Both the position numbers and the translations under genes were made by a program. Positions 36,170 through 43,423 of a DNA stretch of 64,000 bases are shown in pieces. The stretch is from Glaciihabitans tibetensis (GTDB lineage Bacteria; Actinomycetota; Actinomycetes; Actinomycetales; Microbacteriaceae): NCBI RefSeq assembly GCF_003003265.1, contig NZ_PVTL01000003.1, positions 248,001-312,000 of the forward strand. The letters are read 5' to 3'. The notes beneath the pieces were generated by a model that was not told the DNA's origin, searched no databases, and was given only the letters and a program-made list of their open reading frames with translations. Position 1 is the stretch's first letter. Every line of letters starts with the position of its first letter.

Positions 36170-36499
36170 ATGACCGCCACTTCACTGCCCGCCCCGATTC
36201 AGACATTCATCGATGCGACAAATGCCGCGGATTCCGATGCATTCGTCGACGCCTTTACCTCCGATGCCTACCTGAATGACTGGGGTCGCGAGTTCCACGG
36301 TCACGACGGAGTACGCGCCTGGAACGCCACGGACAACATCGGTGTCCGCGCCCACTTCGACTTCGTCGGCGCCACTCCCGGCAAACATCCCGACAGTCAC
36401 ACTGTCACCCTCACGGTGAGTGGTGACGGATACAACGGCACCGGGCCCATGCACTTCGAGCTCCGCGGCGGCCGCATCGCCCGCCTCCTCATCAACTAG
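36170..36499 (+). CDS. SnoaL/NTF2-like small protein
   Basis: A 109-residue NTF2-like fold: IQTFIDATNAADSDAFVDAFTSDAYLNDWGREFHGHDGVRAWN, then a C-terminal sheet (GPMHFELRGGRIARLLIN). Members are small-molecule isomerases, cyclases or binding proteins. It lies 43 nt after the SDR and probably acts on the same compound. Length is slightly short, but all expected elements are present. Confidence 0.85.
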   Translation: MTATSLPAPIQTFIDATNAADSDAFVDAFTSDAYLNDWGREFHGHDGVRAWNATDNIGVRAHFDFVGATPGKHPDSHTVTLTVSGDGYNGTGPMHFELRGGRIARLLIN

Positions 36500-36539
36500 A
36501 CCCCGCGAGCGATCGACGCTCCCGAACACAAGGAACCCC

Positions 36540-37169
36540 GTGGCACCCTCCACCAATGAAACCCCCGCCCCGCTTGAGGACGGCACGGCGCGCCGCGGAC
36601 GCGGACGACGTCCCGCCGAGGAAGTGCGCGCAGATGTACTGAGTACGGTCGGCGAGATCCTGCTCAACGAAGGACTCGCGGACCTTACCTTCGAGCGCGT
36701 CGCCCGCCAATCGGGCGTCAGCAAGACCACGCTGTACAAGTGGTGGCCGTCTGCGGGGGCACTGGCCCTGGAGAGCTATTTCCACAGTGTCGAGGTCACG
36801 CTGACCTTCCCGAACACCGGCAACATCCGCGCCGATATCACCGGGCAGCTGCGCAGTTTCGTGAGGCTGATGACCACAACCCAGGCCGGTCGCCTGCTCA
36901 CCGAGCTGATCGGGCAGTCCCAGGCGGATATCGATCTCGCCACCGACTATCGGCGCCTCTATTCATCCCACCGCAGGCAACTTGCCGCAGACCGCTTCGC
37001 CGCAGCACAATCGGTTGGGCAGGTTCGCGCTGAGATCGACGTGCAGGTCTTGGTGGACCAGCTCTGGGGCGCCGTCTACCACCGTCTTCTTGTCCCCGAC
37101 GAACCCGTGACCGATGCGTTCGCGATCGCCCTCGTCGACAACCTCTTCGATGGCATCACGCCGCGCTGA
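36540..37169 (+). CDS. TetR/AcrR family regulator
   Basis: A 209-residue TetR regulator. The helix-turn-helix lies at residues 30-75 (RADVLSTVGEILLNEGLADLTFERVARQSGVSKTTLYKWW). The C-terminal ligand domain is of the TetR_C group found in actinobacteria. GTG 36540 after AAGGAACCCC is preferred over the longer frame, which overlaps the SnoaL gene. The N-terminal 25 residues are charged and Arg-rich. It probably represses its own operon through the GATCGTTCAT repeats. Confidence 0.88.
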   Translation: MAPSTNETPAPLEDGTARRGRGRRPAEEVRADVLSTVGEILLNEGLADLTFERVARQSGVSKTTLYKWWPSAGALALESYFHSVEVTLTFPNTGNIRADITGQLRSFVRLMTTTQAGRLLTELIGQSQADIDLATDYRRLYSSHRRQLAADRFAAAQSVGQVRAEIDVQVLVDQLWGAVYHRLLVPDEPVTDAFAIALVDNLFDGITPR

Positions 37170-37185
37170 CTCAGGGAGATCCAGA

Positions 37186-37620
37186 ATGCCGATCTACGAC
37201 TCTTTGCCATCCTCGATCTGCCGCGCGATTGAGATCACCCCTGCTTCTACCGCCCTCGAGCGCACGATCGACATCACCACCACTGGGCGCCGCTCGGGAC
37301 AACCCCGCCGAATCGAAATCTTCTTTTACCGGGCAGGAGGTCAGGTCTACCTCAGCAGTCTTCCCGCGCAGCGCAACTGGTACGTGAACCTGGAACACAC
37401 CCCGCGCTTCACGTTTCACCTTAAATACCGTGTCCACGCCGACCTGCCCGCGATCGCGACCCCCATCACCAACGAGGCCGAACGACGGGCCATTTTCACC
37501 GAGATCGTGGCCGACCTCAACCAGCCCAGCAATCCCGGCCGCATCTCGCAGCCCACATCCGTCGACGCCTGGGTTCAGGGCAGTCCACTCATGCGAGTGA
37601 ACTTCGACCTCGAGGGCTAA
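37186..37620 (+). CDS. Ddn-like deazaflavin (F420)-dependent nitroreductase family protein
   Basis: A 144-residue split-barrel protein of the Ddn/FDOR family. DITTTGRRSGQPRRIEIFFYRAGGQVYLSSLPAQRNWYVNL is the typical core where F420 binds. The ATG follows CAGGGAGATCCAGA. It lies 16 nt after the TetR gene and completes the operon. The electron donor F420H2 is assumed from the family; the acceptor is unknown. Confidence 0.85.
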   Translation: MPIYDSLPSSICRAIEITPASTALERTIDITTTGRRSGQPRRIEIFFYRAGGQVYLSSLPAQRNWYVNLEHTPRFTFHLKYRVHADLPAIATPITNEAERRAIFTEIVADLNQPSNPGRISQPTSVDAWVQGSPLMRVNFDLEG

Positions 37621-37629
37621 CCTTCTTCG

Positions 37630-38148
37630 ATGACGAGCATCGAAGCGGTTCTGGCCGACATCACCCGTTTTTCGAGCGACGTGATCGTCAATGCGGCCAA
37701 CTCGAGTCTGCTCGGCGGTGGCGGGGTGGATGGCGCGATCCATCGTGCCGCAGGCCCTCGACTCCTCGAGGCTTGCCGTGCGCTCGGCGGCGCGCACACC
37801 GGTGAGACGAAGCTGACGGACGCGTTCGGCATCGCCACCGCGAAGAAAATCGCGCACACCGTCGGGCCGGTCTACGCCGCGTATCCTCAGTCGGAAGCGG
37901 CTCGGCTGCTCGCCGAGTGTTACCGCTCCAGCCTGGAGCTCGCCGAGGGGTATCAGTCGATCGCGTTCCCGGCGATTTCCACCGGCGTCTACGGCTACCC
38001 GATGGAGGCTGCCTCGCTGGTGGCGGTCGCAGCGATCCGCGAGTGGATTGCGGGGCATCCCACCACCACGCTCCAAACCGTGACTCTTGTTGCCCACAGC
38101 GAGAATGACCTGCGGGTTCTTGAGCGCGCGCTGTTCTCCGCGCCGTAG
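37630..38148 (+). CDS. Macro-domain ADP-ribose/O-acetyl-ADP-ribose hydrolase-like protein
   Basis: A 172-residue macro domain of the YmdB/MacroD type. It carries the signatures VIVNAANSSLLGGGGVDGAIHRAAG (ligand Asn and Gly-rich loop) and FPAISTGVYGYPMEAA (phosphate loop). It should bind or remove ADP-ribose or deacetylate O-acetyl-ADP-ribose. It lies 9 nt after the Ddn-like gene and about 100 nt before a RES-domain toxin operon that is expected to degrade NAD+. Confidence 0.9.
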   Translation: MTSIEAVLADITRFSSDVIVNAANSSLLGGGGVDGAIHRAAGPRLLEACRALGGAHTGETKLTDAFGIATAKKIAHTVGPVYAAYPQSEAARLLAECYRSSLELAEGYQSIAFPAISTGVYGYPMEAASLVAVAAIREWIAGHPTTTLQTVTLVAHSENDLRVLERALFSAP

Positions 38149-38177
38149 CGGCAGCTCGTACGGTTGGGATGACTGGG

Positions 38178-38201
38178 TACCTGGCTACCTGGCTACCTGG
38201 C
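38178..38201. repeat. Three 8-bp tandem repeats
   Basis: TACCTGGC is repeated exactly three times at 38178, 38186 and 38194. It lies in the gap before the RES/Xre operon, about 25 bp upstream of a possible -10 (TAGACT, 38226-38231), so a change in copy number could move elements relative to the promoter. Confidence 0.85.
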
Positions 38202-38256
38202 TGGCGAACTCGCCGTTTCGGACGCTAGACTTGTTTTGTAGGGAATGGAGGCTTCC

Positions 38257-38859
38257 ATGGTGGATAGCGGAGCGCGGTCGGCACAGCATCTTGACGACAC
38301 GCTCGTGCCCGAGCTGGTAGAGGCGTTGCACCTGGCTTCTGATTCCCTCAGCCCTGCTAGCGTCGGGGCATTCCAGCGTGAGCTTGCCCGGACAATCCGA
38401 TTGCAGATCTCGTCCAATGGGGTCATGACGGCGCTCGAGCAAGCCCCTGCGGTCGTCAGCCCTGAGATTGCGTCAAGCCTGGCGGAAACAGAGATCTTCT
38501 GGCGTCAGCTCTCTGAGGAGTTCGGCCTGCTCAGTAGCCTCGAGGTCGCCGCGCTGGTCGGAGCCAAAACTCACCGTTCTTATGCCTCCGACCTCCGCAA
38601 GGCTGGCAAGCTGGTTGCGGTCGCCCGTACCAACAAGCTGCTCTACCCCGGGTTTCAGTTTGACGGGGGAGCGGTGCGTCCGGTGATCAAAGATTTGACC
38701 GAGATTGCCGCTCGACACGAGAAGCCCGAAAGGGAGCTGATCTATTGGCTCTGCACGGCGACGACTTACATGCCCAACGACGCACGCCCGGTGGACTTCC
38801 TGGATGACCCCGACCTTGTAGCCGCTGCTGCAGATCAGGCGTGGGGCGTCGTGTGGTGA
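38257..38859 (+). CDS. Xre/MbcA/ParS-type antitoxin of a RES toxin
   Basis: About 200 residues. The N-terminal part is helical. The middle has a degenerate helix-turn-helix (EFGLLSSLEVAALVGAKTHRSYASDLRKAGKLVAV), and the C-terminal DUF2384-like segment (LIYWLCTATTYMPNDARPVDFLDDPDLVAAAADQAWG) matches the part of MbcA/ParS proteins that blocks the toxin. ATG 38257 is preceded by GGAGGCTTCC; ATG 38245 is an alternative. It overlaps the toxin gene by 4 nt (GTGA). Confidence 0.85.
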   Translation: MVDSGARSAQHLDDTLVPELVEALHLASDSLSPASVGAFQRELARTIRLQISSNGVMTALEQAPAVVSPEIASSLAETEIFWRQLSEEFGLLSSLEVAALVGAKTHRSYASDLRKAGKLVAVARTNKLLYPGFQFDGGAVRPVIKDLTEIAARHEKPERELIYWLCTATTYMPNDARPVDFLDDPDLVAAAADQAWGVVW

Positions 38860-39473
38860 GTGTTCCGATTCCTCCGACGCCGTTCACGGCGAAGGAGAGA
38901 ATCCTCGCGGCAGGTGAGCTGCTGTACAGAACGCATTCGATTAGGTTTGCTGCGCACGAATTCAATCCAGGCCAGGGGAGTCGCACCCGGTTCGCGTTCT
39001 TTGGCGATCCCATCGTGCCGGTCCTGTATACCGCGGCTTTCGAGGACGCGGCCCTCTGCGAAACCATCCTGCACGACGTCCCCAAAAGCGGCGGGGCAAT
39101 AGCGCCGTCGAAGTATGGGGGTCGCGTGTGCTCGCGCCTGGTCGTCCAGCGGGAGATTCGCCTCGCGTCGCTGATGGGATTGGGGGAGAGGGCCCTTGGA
39201 ATCGATGCAGGAGCGGTCTGCTCCACTGGAGCACGGGACTATCCCCAGACTGTGGTGTGGGCGGAGGCTGCGCATTTGGCAGGCTTTGACGGCCTGGCAT
39301 ACCCATCATCCAAGGCGAGTGGACGTGAAGCGTACGTGCTGTTCGGCGACCGCGTTCCCGGCGGGTCCCTGGCTGTGGATTCGACCTATCAATGGTCGTT
39401 CGACACCGTGGATGGTCTGCGTCGGCTCATCGTCCTGGGCCGAAGCATTAACGTGCAGGTGCGATTGGCATAG
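38856..39473 (+). CDS. RES-domain toxin (NAD+-degrading)
   Basis: A 205-residue RES domain protein. LYRTHSIRFAAHEFNPGQGSRTRFAFFGDP gives the conserved Arg and F(N)PG..R motif, LYTAAFEDAALCETILHD the central Glu, and GFDGLAYPSSKASGREAYVLFGDR the late Ser. RES toxins such as MbcT deplete NAD+ by phosphorolysis or hydrolysis. GTG 38856 overlaps the antitoxin stop. Third toxin-antitoxin pair within 13 kb. Confidence 0.9.
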   Translation: MSVPIPPTPFTAKERILAAGELLYRTHSIRFAAHEFNPGQGSRTRFAFFGDPIVPVLYTAAFEDAALCETILHDVPKSGGAIAPSKYGGRVCSRLVVQREIRLASLMGLGERALGIDAGAVCSTGARDYPQTVVWAEAAHLAGFDGLAYPSSKASGREAYVLFGDRVPGGSLAVDSTYQWSFDTVDGLRRLIVLGRSINVQVRLA

Positions 39474-39478
39474 GTGAC

Positions 39479-39871
39479 TTACAGAGTGGCGCGGCCGGCG
39501 ATCGCGACGATGAGGGTGAGCGCGGCGAGCACGACGTTGACGATCGACATCAGGATCTGCTCGTGCCTGCTCGTTGACATCGCCGAGAAGATGAACGCGA
39601 CGAAGAAGTACGCGGTCAACAGCCAGATCGCGATCTGTCCGACGAGAAGCGAAAAGGGTTCGACCACCGCGACCCCCTGCAGGATCACGAGGGCGAAAAA
39701 CAGGTACAGCACAATCGCGAGAATGGCGTTGCTGCGCTTCTCGGTCGGAAGCACATCGTCGCGCCCGCCCCACGCAAATCGACCAAGAGGCACGCCGGCA
39801 AGCAGAGCGATCTGCAGCCCGACCAGTCCGAGAAGCAGCACACAGGCGACGAAGGCAACGATGGTGGGCAT
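39479..39871 (-). CDS. Hypothetical four-helix membrane protein
   Basis: A 130-residue protein with four hydrophobic helices (TIVAFVACVLLLGLVGLQIALLAG; ILAIVLYLFFALVILQGVAVV; LLVGQIAIWLLTAYFFVAFIF; MSIVNVVLAALTLIVAIAG). One polar loop (GRDDVLPTEKRSN) lies after helix one. No family is named with certainty. It is convergent with the RES toxin gene (5 nt gap). Confidence 0.7.
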   Translation of the reverse strand: MPTIVAFVACVLLLGLVGLQIALLAGVPLGRFAWGGRDDVLPTEKRSNAILAIVLYLFFALVILQGVAVVEPFSLLVGQIAIWLLTAYFFVAFIFSAMSTSRHEQILMSIVNVVLAALTLIVAIAGRATL

Positions 39872-39941
39872 CGAATTACCCTAGCGGCGTCGCGACGGCT
39901 CTCCCGACCGGAACCAGGTCGCGCCGTTGCTTAGCGAGCCC

Positions 39942-40616
39942 TCAATCCATCGAGTCGATGTCGTGTCCGTCGAACAGATCAGCGCACTCCACCTCTTCTA
40001 CGCCGTGCTCGACGAGGTAGCCCCGAGCGCCGCGATCACCCGTCAGCGTCGCGGTCAGAGCGGCCCAGTGCGCACTGCCCATCAGCACGGGATGCCCCGG
40101 CCGCCCGTTATAGACGGCCTGCCGAAGCGAAGTCGGGGTGATGCTGGTGCCGAGCACGCGGCGCACCACCGCGAGCGGCAAGTCGGGCATATCCACGAGC
40201 GTGATGAGGGCGGCGGTGCTTGTCTGCGCAGCGGCAGCGGCAGCGGCAGCGGCAGCGGCGAGTCCGGCGCGCAGCGAGTGCGACATTCCCTCCGACCAGT
40301 CCGCGGCGACGACCGCGCGCACCACTCCGGCGGGCGTCGGCAGCAGCTCCCGGGCGTCATCGGCCCGCGCGCCGAGCACCACCAGCACCGGATCGCAGCC
40401 CGCCGCGGCAAGCAATTGGCTGGCTCGCCGCAGCCAAGGGGTGCCGTCGGCGGTGTGGAGCAGCGCCTTGGGAGTGCCCATGCGGGTTCCCGCTCCGGCC
40501 GCCAGAACTATGCCGGTGAGGTGCGTGGGCTCCGCGACATCCGCCAGCGCCACGGCATCCCCCAATTTTGGGGCATCCTCCGGCGCCTGCCCGGCCATGG
40601 TCGCGACACCTGTCAT
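39942..40616 (-). CDS. MocA-like nucleotidyltransferase (molybdenum cofactor cytidylyltransferase type)
   Basis: A 224-residue NTP transferase. GIVLAAGAGTRMGTPKALL is the nucleotide-binding signature, LITLVDMPDLPLAVVRRVL supplies the metal Asp, and YNGRPGHPVLMGSAHWAAL follows. Such enzymes adapt molybdopterin for xanthine dehydrogenase-type enzymes, which fits the purine context, although no such dehydrogenase is in the window. The ATG at 40616 is preferred (MTGVATMAG). An alanine run near residue 123 is written by a hexanucleotide repeat. It is divergent from the OHCU decarboxylase gene, with 19 nt between the starts. Confidence 0.85.
   Translation of the reverse strand: MTGVATMAGQAPEDAPKLGDAVALADVAEPTHLTGIVLAAGAGTRMGTPKALLHTADGTPWLRRASQLLAAAGCDPVLVVLGARADDARELLPTPAGVVRAVVAADWSEGMSHSLRAGLAAAAAAAAAAAQTSTAALITLVDMPDLPLAVVRRVLGTSITPTSLRQAVYNGRPGHPVLMGSAHWAALTATLTGDRGARGYLVEHGVEEVECADLFDGHDIDSMD
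40228..40257. repeat. Five-copy hexanucleotide repeat in the mocA-like gene
   Basis: GCAGCG is repeated five times and encodes part of a poly-alanine tract on the minus strand. Slippage by whole units would add or remove Ala pairs without changing the frame. It lies between the nucleotide-binding strand and the metal-site strand. Confidence 0.85.
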
Positions 40617-40631
40617 GGGTACAGTTATACA
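40603..40631 (+). promoter_or_regulatory. Promoter of the OHCU decarboxylase gene, overlapping a divergent promoter
   Basis: GCGACA (40603-40608) and TATACA (40626-40631) are separated by 17 bp, and the ATG begins 4 nt after the -10. On the other strand TATAAC (40624-40629) lies 7 nt before the mocA-like ATG. Both transcripts would be leaderless and use overlapping -10 elements. Confidence 0.5.
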
Positions 40632-40635
40632 CACC

Positions 40636-41127
40636 ATGATCGACGTCACTGACACCCAGCTTCGCGCCGCCCTGACGGCCGCACTGTCCGTTCAAAGGTG
40701 GGTGGATGAGGTTGCCGCCGCCGCCCCATTTCCCGCCACGGTGCACCTCCTGCGCACCGCGTACCTCGCCGCAACCCCGCTCAGCCGCGCGGAAATCGAC
40801 GAGGCGATCGCGCATCATCCCCGCATCGGTGAGAAGCCGGTGGGCGAGGGCGCGGCGCAGGACTTCAGCCGGGGCGAGCAGGCCTCTGTTGATGCGGATG
40901 ATGCGGAGCTGGCCACCGCCCTCGCCGCAGGCAACGCCGCCTACGAAGAACACTTCGGGCGCGTGTTTATCATCCGCGCGGCGGGTCGCACGCGCGCCGA
41001 AATCCTCGCCGAGCTCAACCGTCGCCTCGCGCTCGACAACGCCGCGGAGCTGAAGATCGTCGGCGAGCAGCTGCGCGACATCGCCATCCTCCGGCTGGAG
41101 AAGACCTTCGGGGAGGCCGACGCATGA
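40636..41127 (+). CDS. uraD: 2-oxo-4-hydroxy-4-carboxy-5-ureidoimidazoline (OHCU) decarboxylase
   Basis: A 163-residue OHCU decarboxylase that makes S-allantoin from OHCU, the third step of urate breakdown. The conserved His-containing helix HHPRIGEKPVG and the region YEEHFGRVFIIRAAGRTRAEILAELNRRL are diagnostic. ATG 40636 overlaps the end of a strong promoter, and the stop overlaps uraH by 4 nt. The longer frame upstream runs through the mocA-like gene and is spurious. Confidence 0.93.
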   Translation: MIDVTDTQLRAALTAALSVQRWVDEVAAAAPFPATVHLLRTAYLAATPLSRAEIDEAIAHHPRIGEKPVGEGAAQDFSRGEQASVDADDAELATALAAGNAAYEEHFGRVFIIRAAGRTRAEILAELNRRLALDNAAELKIVGEQLRDIAILRLEKTFGEADA

Positions 41128-41450
41128 GCCACGTCACCACTCACGTTCTGGACGCCGCACTCGGCCGCCCCGCCTCTGGGGTTCCGGTGGTGTTGTTGTC
41201 TGAGGACGGCATCATCCTCGCTCAGGCAAGCACCAATGCCGACGGTCGGGTTGCCGACCTCGGCCCTGATGCGCTTGAGCCCGCGGTGTACCGCCTCGTC
41301 TTCGACACGGCATCGTATTTCGCGGCGTCCGGCCAGACCGGGTTCTACCCGCGGGTGACAATCGACTTCGAGCTGACCGACGCGGCATCGCATTATCACG
41401 TGCCCGTGCTGCTCAGCCCCTTCGCATACTCCACGTACCGCGGCAGCTGA
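41124..41450 (+). CDS. uraH: 5-hydroxyisourate hydrolase
   Basis: A 108-residue transthyretin-like hydrolase that opens 5-hydroxyisourate. The family signature is complete: VTTHVLDAALGRPASGVPV at the N-terminus, TNADGRV in the middle and the C-terminal HYHVPVLLSPFAYSTYRGS, which includes the YRGS tail. It is coupled to uraD by an ATGA overlap. It has no signal peptide, so it acts in the cytoplasm with uricase. Confidence 0.95.
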   Translation: MSHVTTHVLDAALGRPASGVPVVLLSEDGIILAQASTNADGRVADLGPDALEPAVYRLVFDTASYFAASGQTGFYPRVTIDFELTDAASHYHVPVLLSPFAYSTYRGS

Positions 41451-41492
41451 GCGGGCGCGCTCCCGCGTTCTCGCTATTTCACTCTCACGATC

Positions 41493-42185
41493 TCAACCGC
41501 GGTCCGGAGACTCGTCCGGCCTGGGCCGTTCGTTCCACTCGGCGATGTAGGGCAACGTCGTGTGTCCCGCCCACGCTGAGCGCACGGCGTGGGCTGATCG
41601 GTCGAGCTGGGGCAGCGCCGTTGGGCTGTATCGTGCACCGAACGGCGCCGCGAACGTTCTCTCGACATACTGGCGGTAAAGCACCATGTCGTCGTCGGTG
41701 CGAAGAGTTGCCTCGAGGAACTCGACGCCGCGTTCCGACCCGGTGACGCTCCAACTGCCGTCTCTGGCACGAATCGCTCTGAAGATCGGGTCGGAACCCC
41801 AGAGCAGGCGGTTCTTCTTTACGTCTGCGACCTGTTTCTTTCCCCACGGACCGCCGACCGTTCCGTAGCCCACCCCCGTCGTCATCAACTCGGTATGGAT
41901 TTGAAGCGGTGTCCACGGGGCCGGAAAGTAGGTCGCTACCGCGATTTCCAGGATATGCGGCTCCGGGTGGGCCCACTGCTCGGCGAGCCCCTGCCGCCGC
42001 GAGCGTTCCACCAGCTGGCCCAGGGCAAACGTCGTGACCGTCACATCACCGGCGTCGAGGCTCGCGAGGTAGAGCTGCAGTTCTACGTGAAAAGAGTTGA
42101 ACTCGTCCCCGGTCGCGAATGGCGGCACAGCGATGTCGGCCACGGGAGGCCGCCCGAAAGGGATTCCACTCTCGCGATCGCGCAT
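41493..42185 (-). CDS. Hypothetical protein, no family recognised
   Basis: A 230-residue protein. Visible parts are a compact middle (PEPHILEIAVATYFPAPWTPLQIHTELMTTGVGYGTVGGPWGKKQVADVKKNRLLWG) and a helix-rich C-terminus (RTDDDMVLYRQYVERTF). There is no membrane helix, signal peptide or catalytic signature I can name. It stands between the purine genes but with its own orientation and gaps on both sides, so a link to purines is not shown. Confidence 0.6.
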   Translation of the reverse strand: MRDRESGIPFGRPPVADIAVPPFATGDEFNSFHVELQLYLASLDAGDVTVTTFALGQLVERSRRQGLAEQWAHPEPHILEIAVATYFPAPWTPLQIHTELMTTGVGYGTVGGPWGKKQVADVKKNRLLWGSDPIFRAIRARDGSWSVTGSERGVEFLEATLRTDDDMVLYRQYVERTFAAPFGARYSPTALPQLDRSAHAVRSAWAGHTTLPYIAEWNERPRPDESPDRG

Positions 42186-42275
42186 AACCCAACCCTAGCG
42201 AGCACGCGACGGACGCAACTGATCGCTGCCCATGCTCGTGCTCCGCGGGGTACGAACTGCGTTTCCTTAGGACGG

Positions 42276-42614
42276 TTAGCTGTCCGGGTCGTAGCCGAAC
42301 TCGCGGAGCTCCTGCGAGCAACGGCAACCCTCCGCAAGCTTTCTCGCCCACTCGACCGCATCCTCGCGGGTCGGCAACTCCAGCACCGCGAACCCGCCGT
42401 TCAGCTCGCTGCCCGGGTAGATCGTCGTGCTCACGGCGCCGTCGGCGGAAACCAGTACGGGACCGACCTCCTCGTTGATCCCGCCGCCGAAGACGTACAC
42501 GCCGGCAGCCTTCGCCTCCGCGATCACGGCTCGGGACGTGGCGGAGACGATCGGGTAGTCGTCTTCGGTGAGAACCAGGGCTTCGCTCGGAAATGAAATG
42601 AGGTATTTGGTCAT
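42276..42614 (-). CDS. YCII-related (DGPF) domain protein
   Basis: A 112-residue protein of the YCII/DGPF fold: MTKYLISFPSEALVLTEDDYPIVSATSRAVIAEAKAAGVYVFGGGI, then FAVLELPTREDAVEWARKLAEGC. Such small alpha-beta barrels often occur beside sigma-70 ECF genes, but none is present here. A cysteine-rich CRCS motif lies near the end. Function unknown. Confidence 0.8.
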   Translation of the reverse strand: MTKYLISFPSEALVLTEDDYPIVSATSRAVIAEAKAAGVYVFGGGINEEVGPVLVSADGAVSTTIYPGSELNGGFAVLELPTREDAVEWARKLAEGCRCSQELREFGYDPDS

Positions 42615-42681
42615 GACTCGATGGTGCCCCGAGGTCGCCGGGACAACAACGGGTCTGACCCGGTGACGTCGTGCGGGGTCC

Positions 42682-42723
42682 GGTGCTCAGTCGTCGGTGC
42701 TCAATAGTCGGCGCTCAGTAGTC
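42682..42723. repeat. Three 14-bp tandem repeats over the deaminase stop codon
   Basis: Units start at 42682, 42696 and 42710 and share GG(T/C)GCTCA(G/A)T(C/A)GTC. The stop codon of the minus-strand deaminase (42715-42717) lies inside the third unit, so the other two lie just past the gene. Confidence 0.8.
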
Positions 42724-43344
42724 GGTGCGAGCCTCGAGCGCGAGCCAGGCGTCGAAGGGCTCGGTCGCGTTGCTCGGACGAGCGACCTCGATCTGCATGG
42801 GCCAGGTCGCGCGGTCGCGGGCGAAGAGTTCGTAAAACTCGCTGTCGTCGAAGCCACCTCGGGCGGCGTCATCCCGGTTCGCCGCGAAAACCACCCGGTC
42901 GAGGCGCGCCCACAGCGACGCGGATACGCACAGCGGGCAAGGCTCGCACGAGGTGTAGAGCGTCATGCCTGCGAGCGAAAAGTCCCCGACGGCCTGGCAG
43001 GCGGCGCGGATCGCGCTGACCTCGGCGTGCGCGGTGGGGTCGAGCGACGCCGTGACGCGGTTCTGGCCCTCGGCGACGAGCTCTCCGTCGCGCACGATCA
43101 CGGCACCGAATGGTCCGCCGCCGTTGGCCACATTCTCGGTGGCGAGCTCGATCGCGCGGGCAAGCCACCGCGCATCGGCGTCTGCTGCGGCGCGGGCCGC
43201 GGCGCGCGCTGAGGGCCCCGCGGTCTCGAGGCGGTCGGCGGCGTCTCCCGCGAGGCGAGCGGCCGCGGCGGCGGCAACCTCAAGGTCTGCCTCCATTCCG
43301 GCGTCGGGTGTAGTGGCACCGGTGGGAACGCTGGTGGGGGTCAT
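42715..43344 (-). CDS. Nucleoside/nucleobase deaminase (guanine deaminase-like, CDA fold)
   Basis: A 209-residue zinc deaminase. The zinc site is HAEVSAI (His and catalytic Glu) plus SCEPCPLC. The core resembles bacterial GuaD (PFGAVIVRDGELVAEGQNRV; AANRDDAARGGFDDSEFYELF). An N-terminal extension of about 55 residues is helical and Ala-rich. With uricase next to it, deamination of guanine to xanthine is the natural role. The ATG at 43344 follows CACGGAGACGACC. Confidence 0.85.
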   Translation of the reverse strand: MTPTSVPTGATTPDAGMEADLEVAAAAAARLAGDAADRLETAGPSARAAARAAADADARWLARAIELATENVANGGGPFGAVIVRDGELVAEGQNRVTASLDPTAHAEVSAIRAACQAVGDFSLAGMTLYTSCEPCPLCVSASLWARLDRVVFAANRDDAARGGFDDSEFYELFARDRATWPMQIEVARPSNATEPFDAWLALEARTDY

Positions 43345-43423
43345 GGTCGTCTCCGTGCGGTTCGAGTCGGGCTGTTCGGTTGGTGCGATGGTGCGGATGA
43401 TCCGGGGCGGGGCAAACGGAAGG

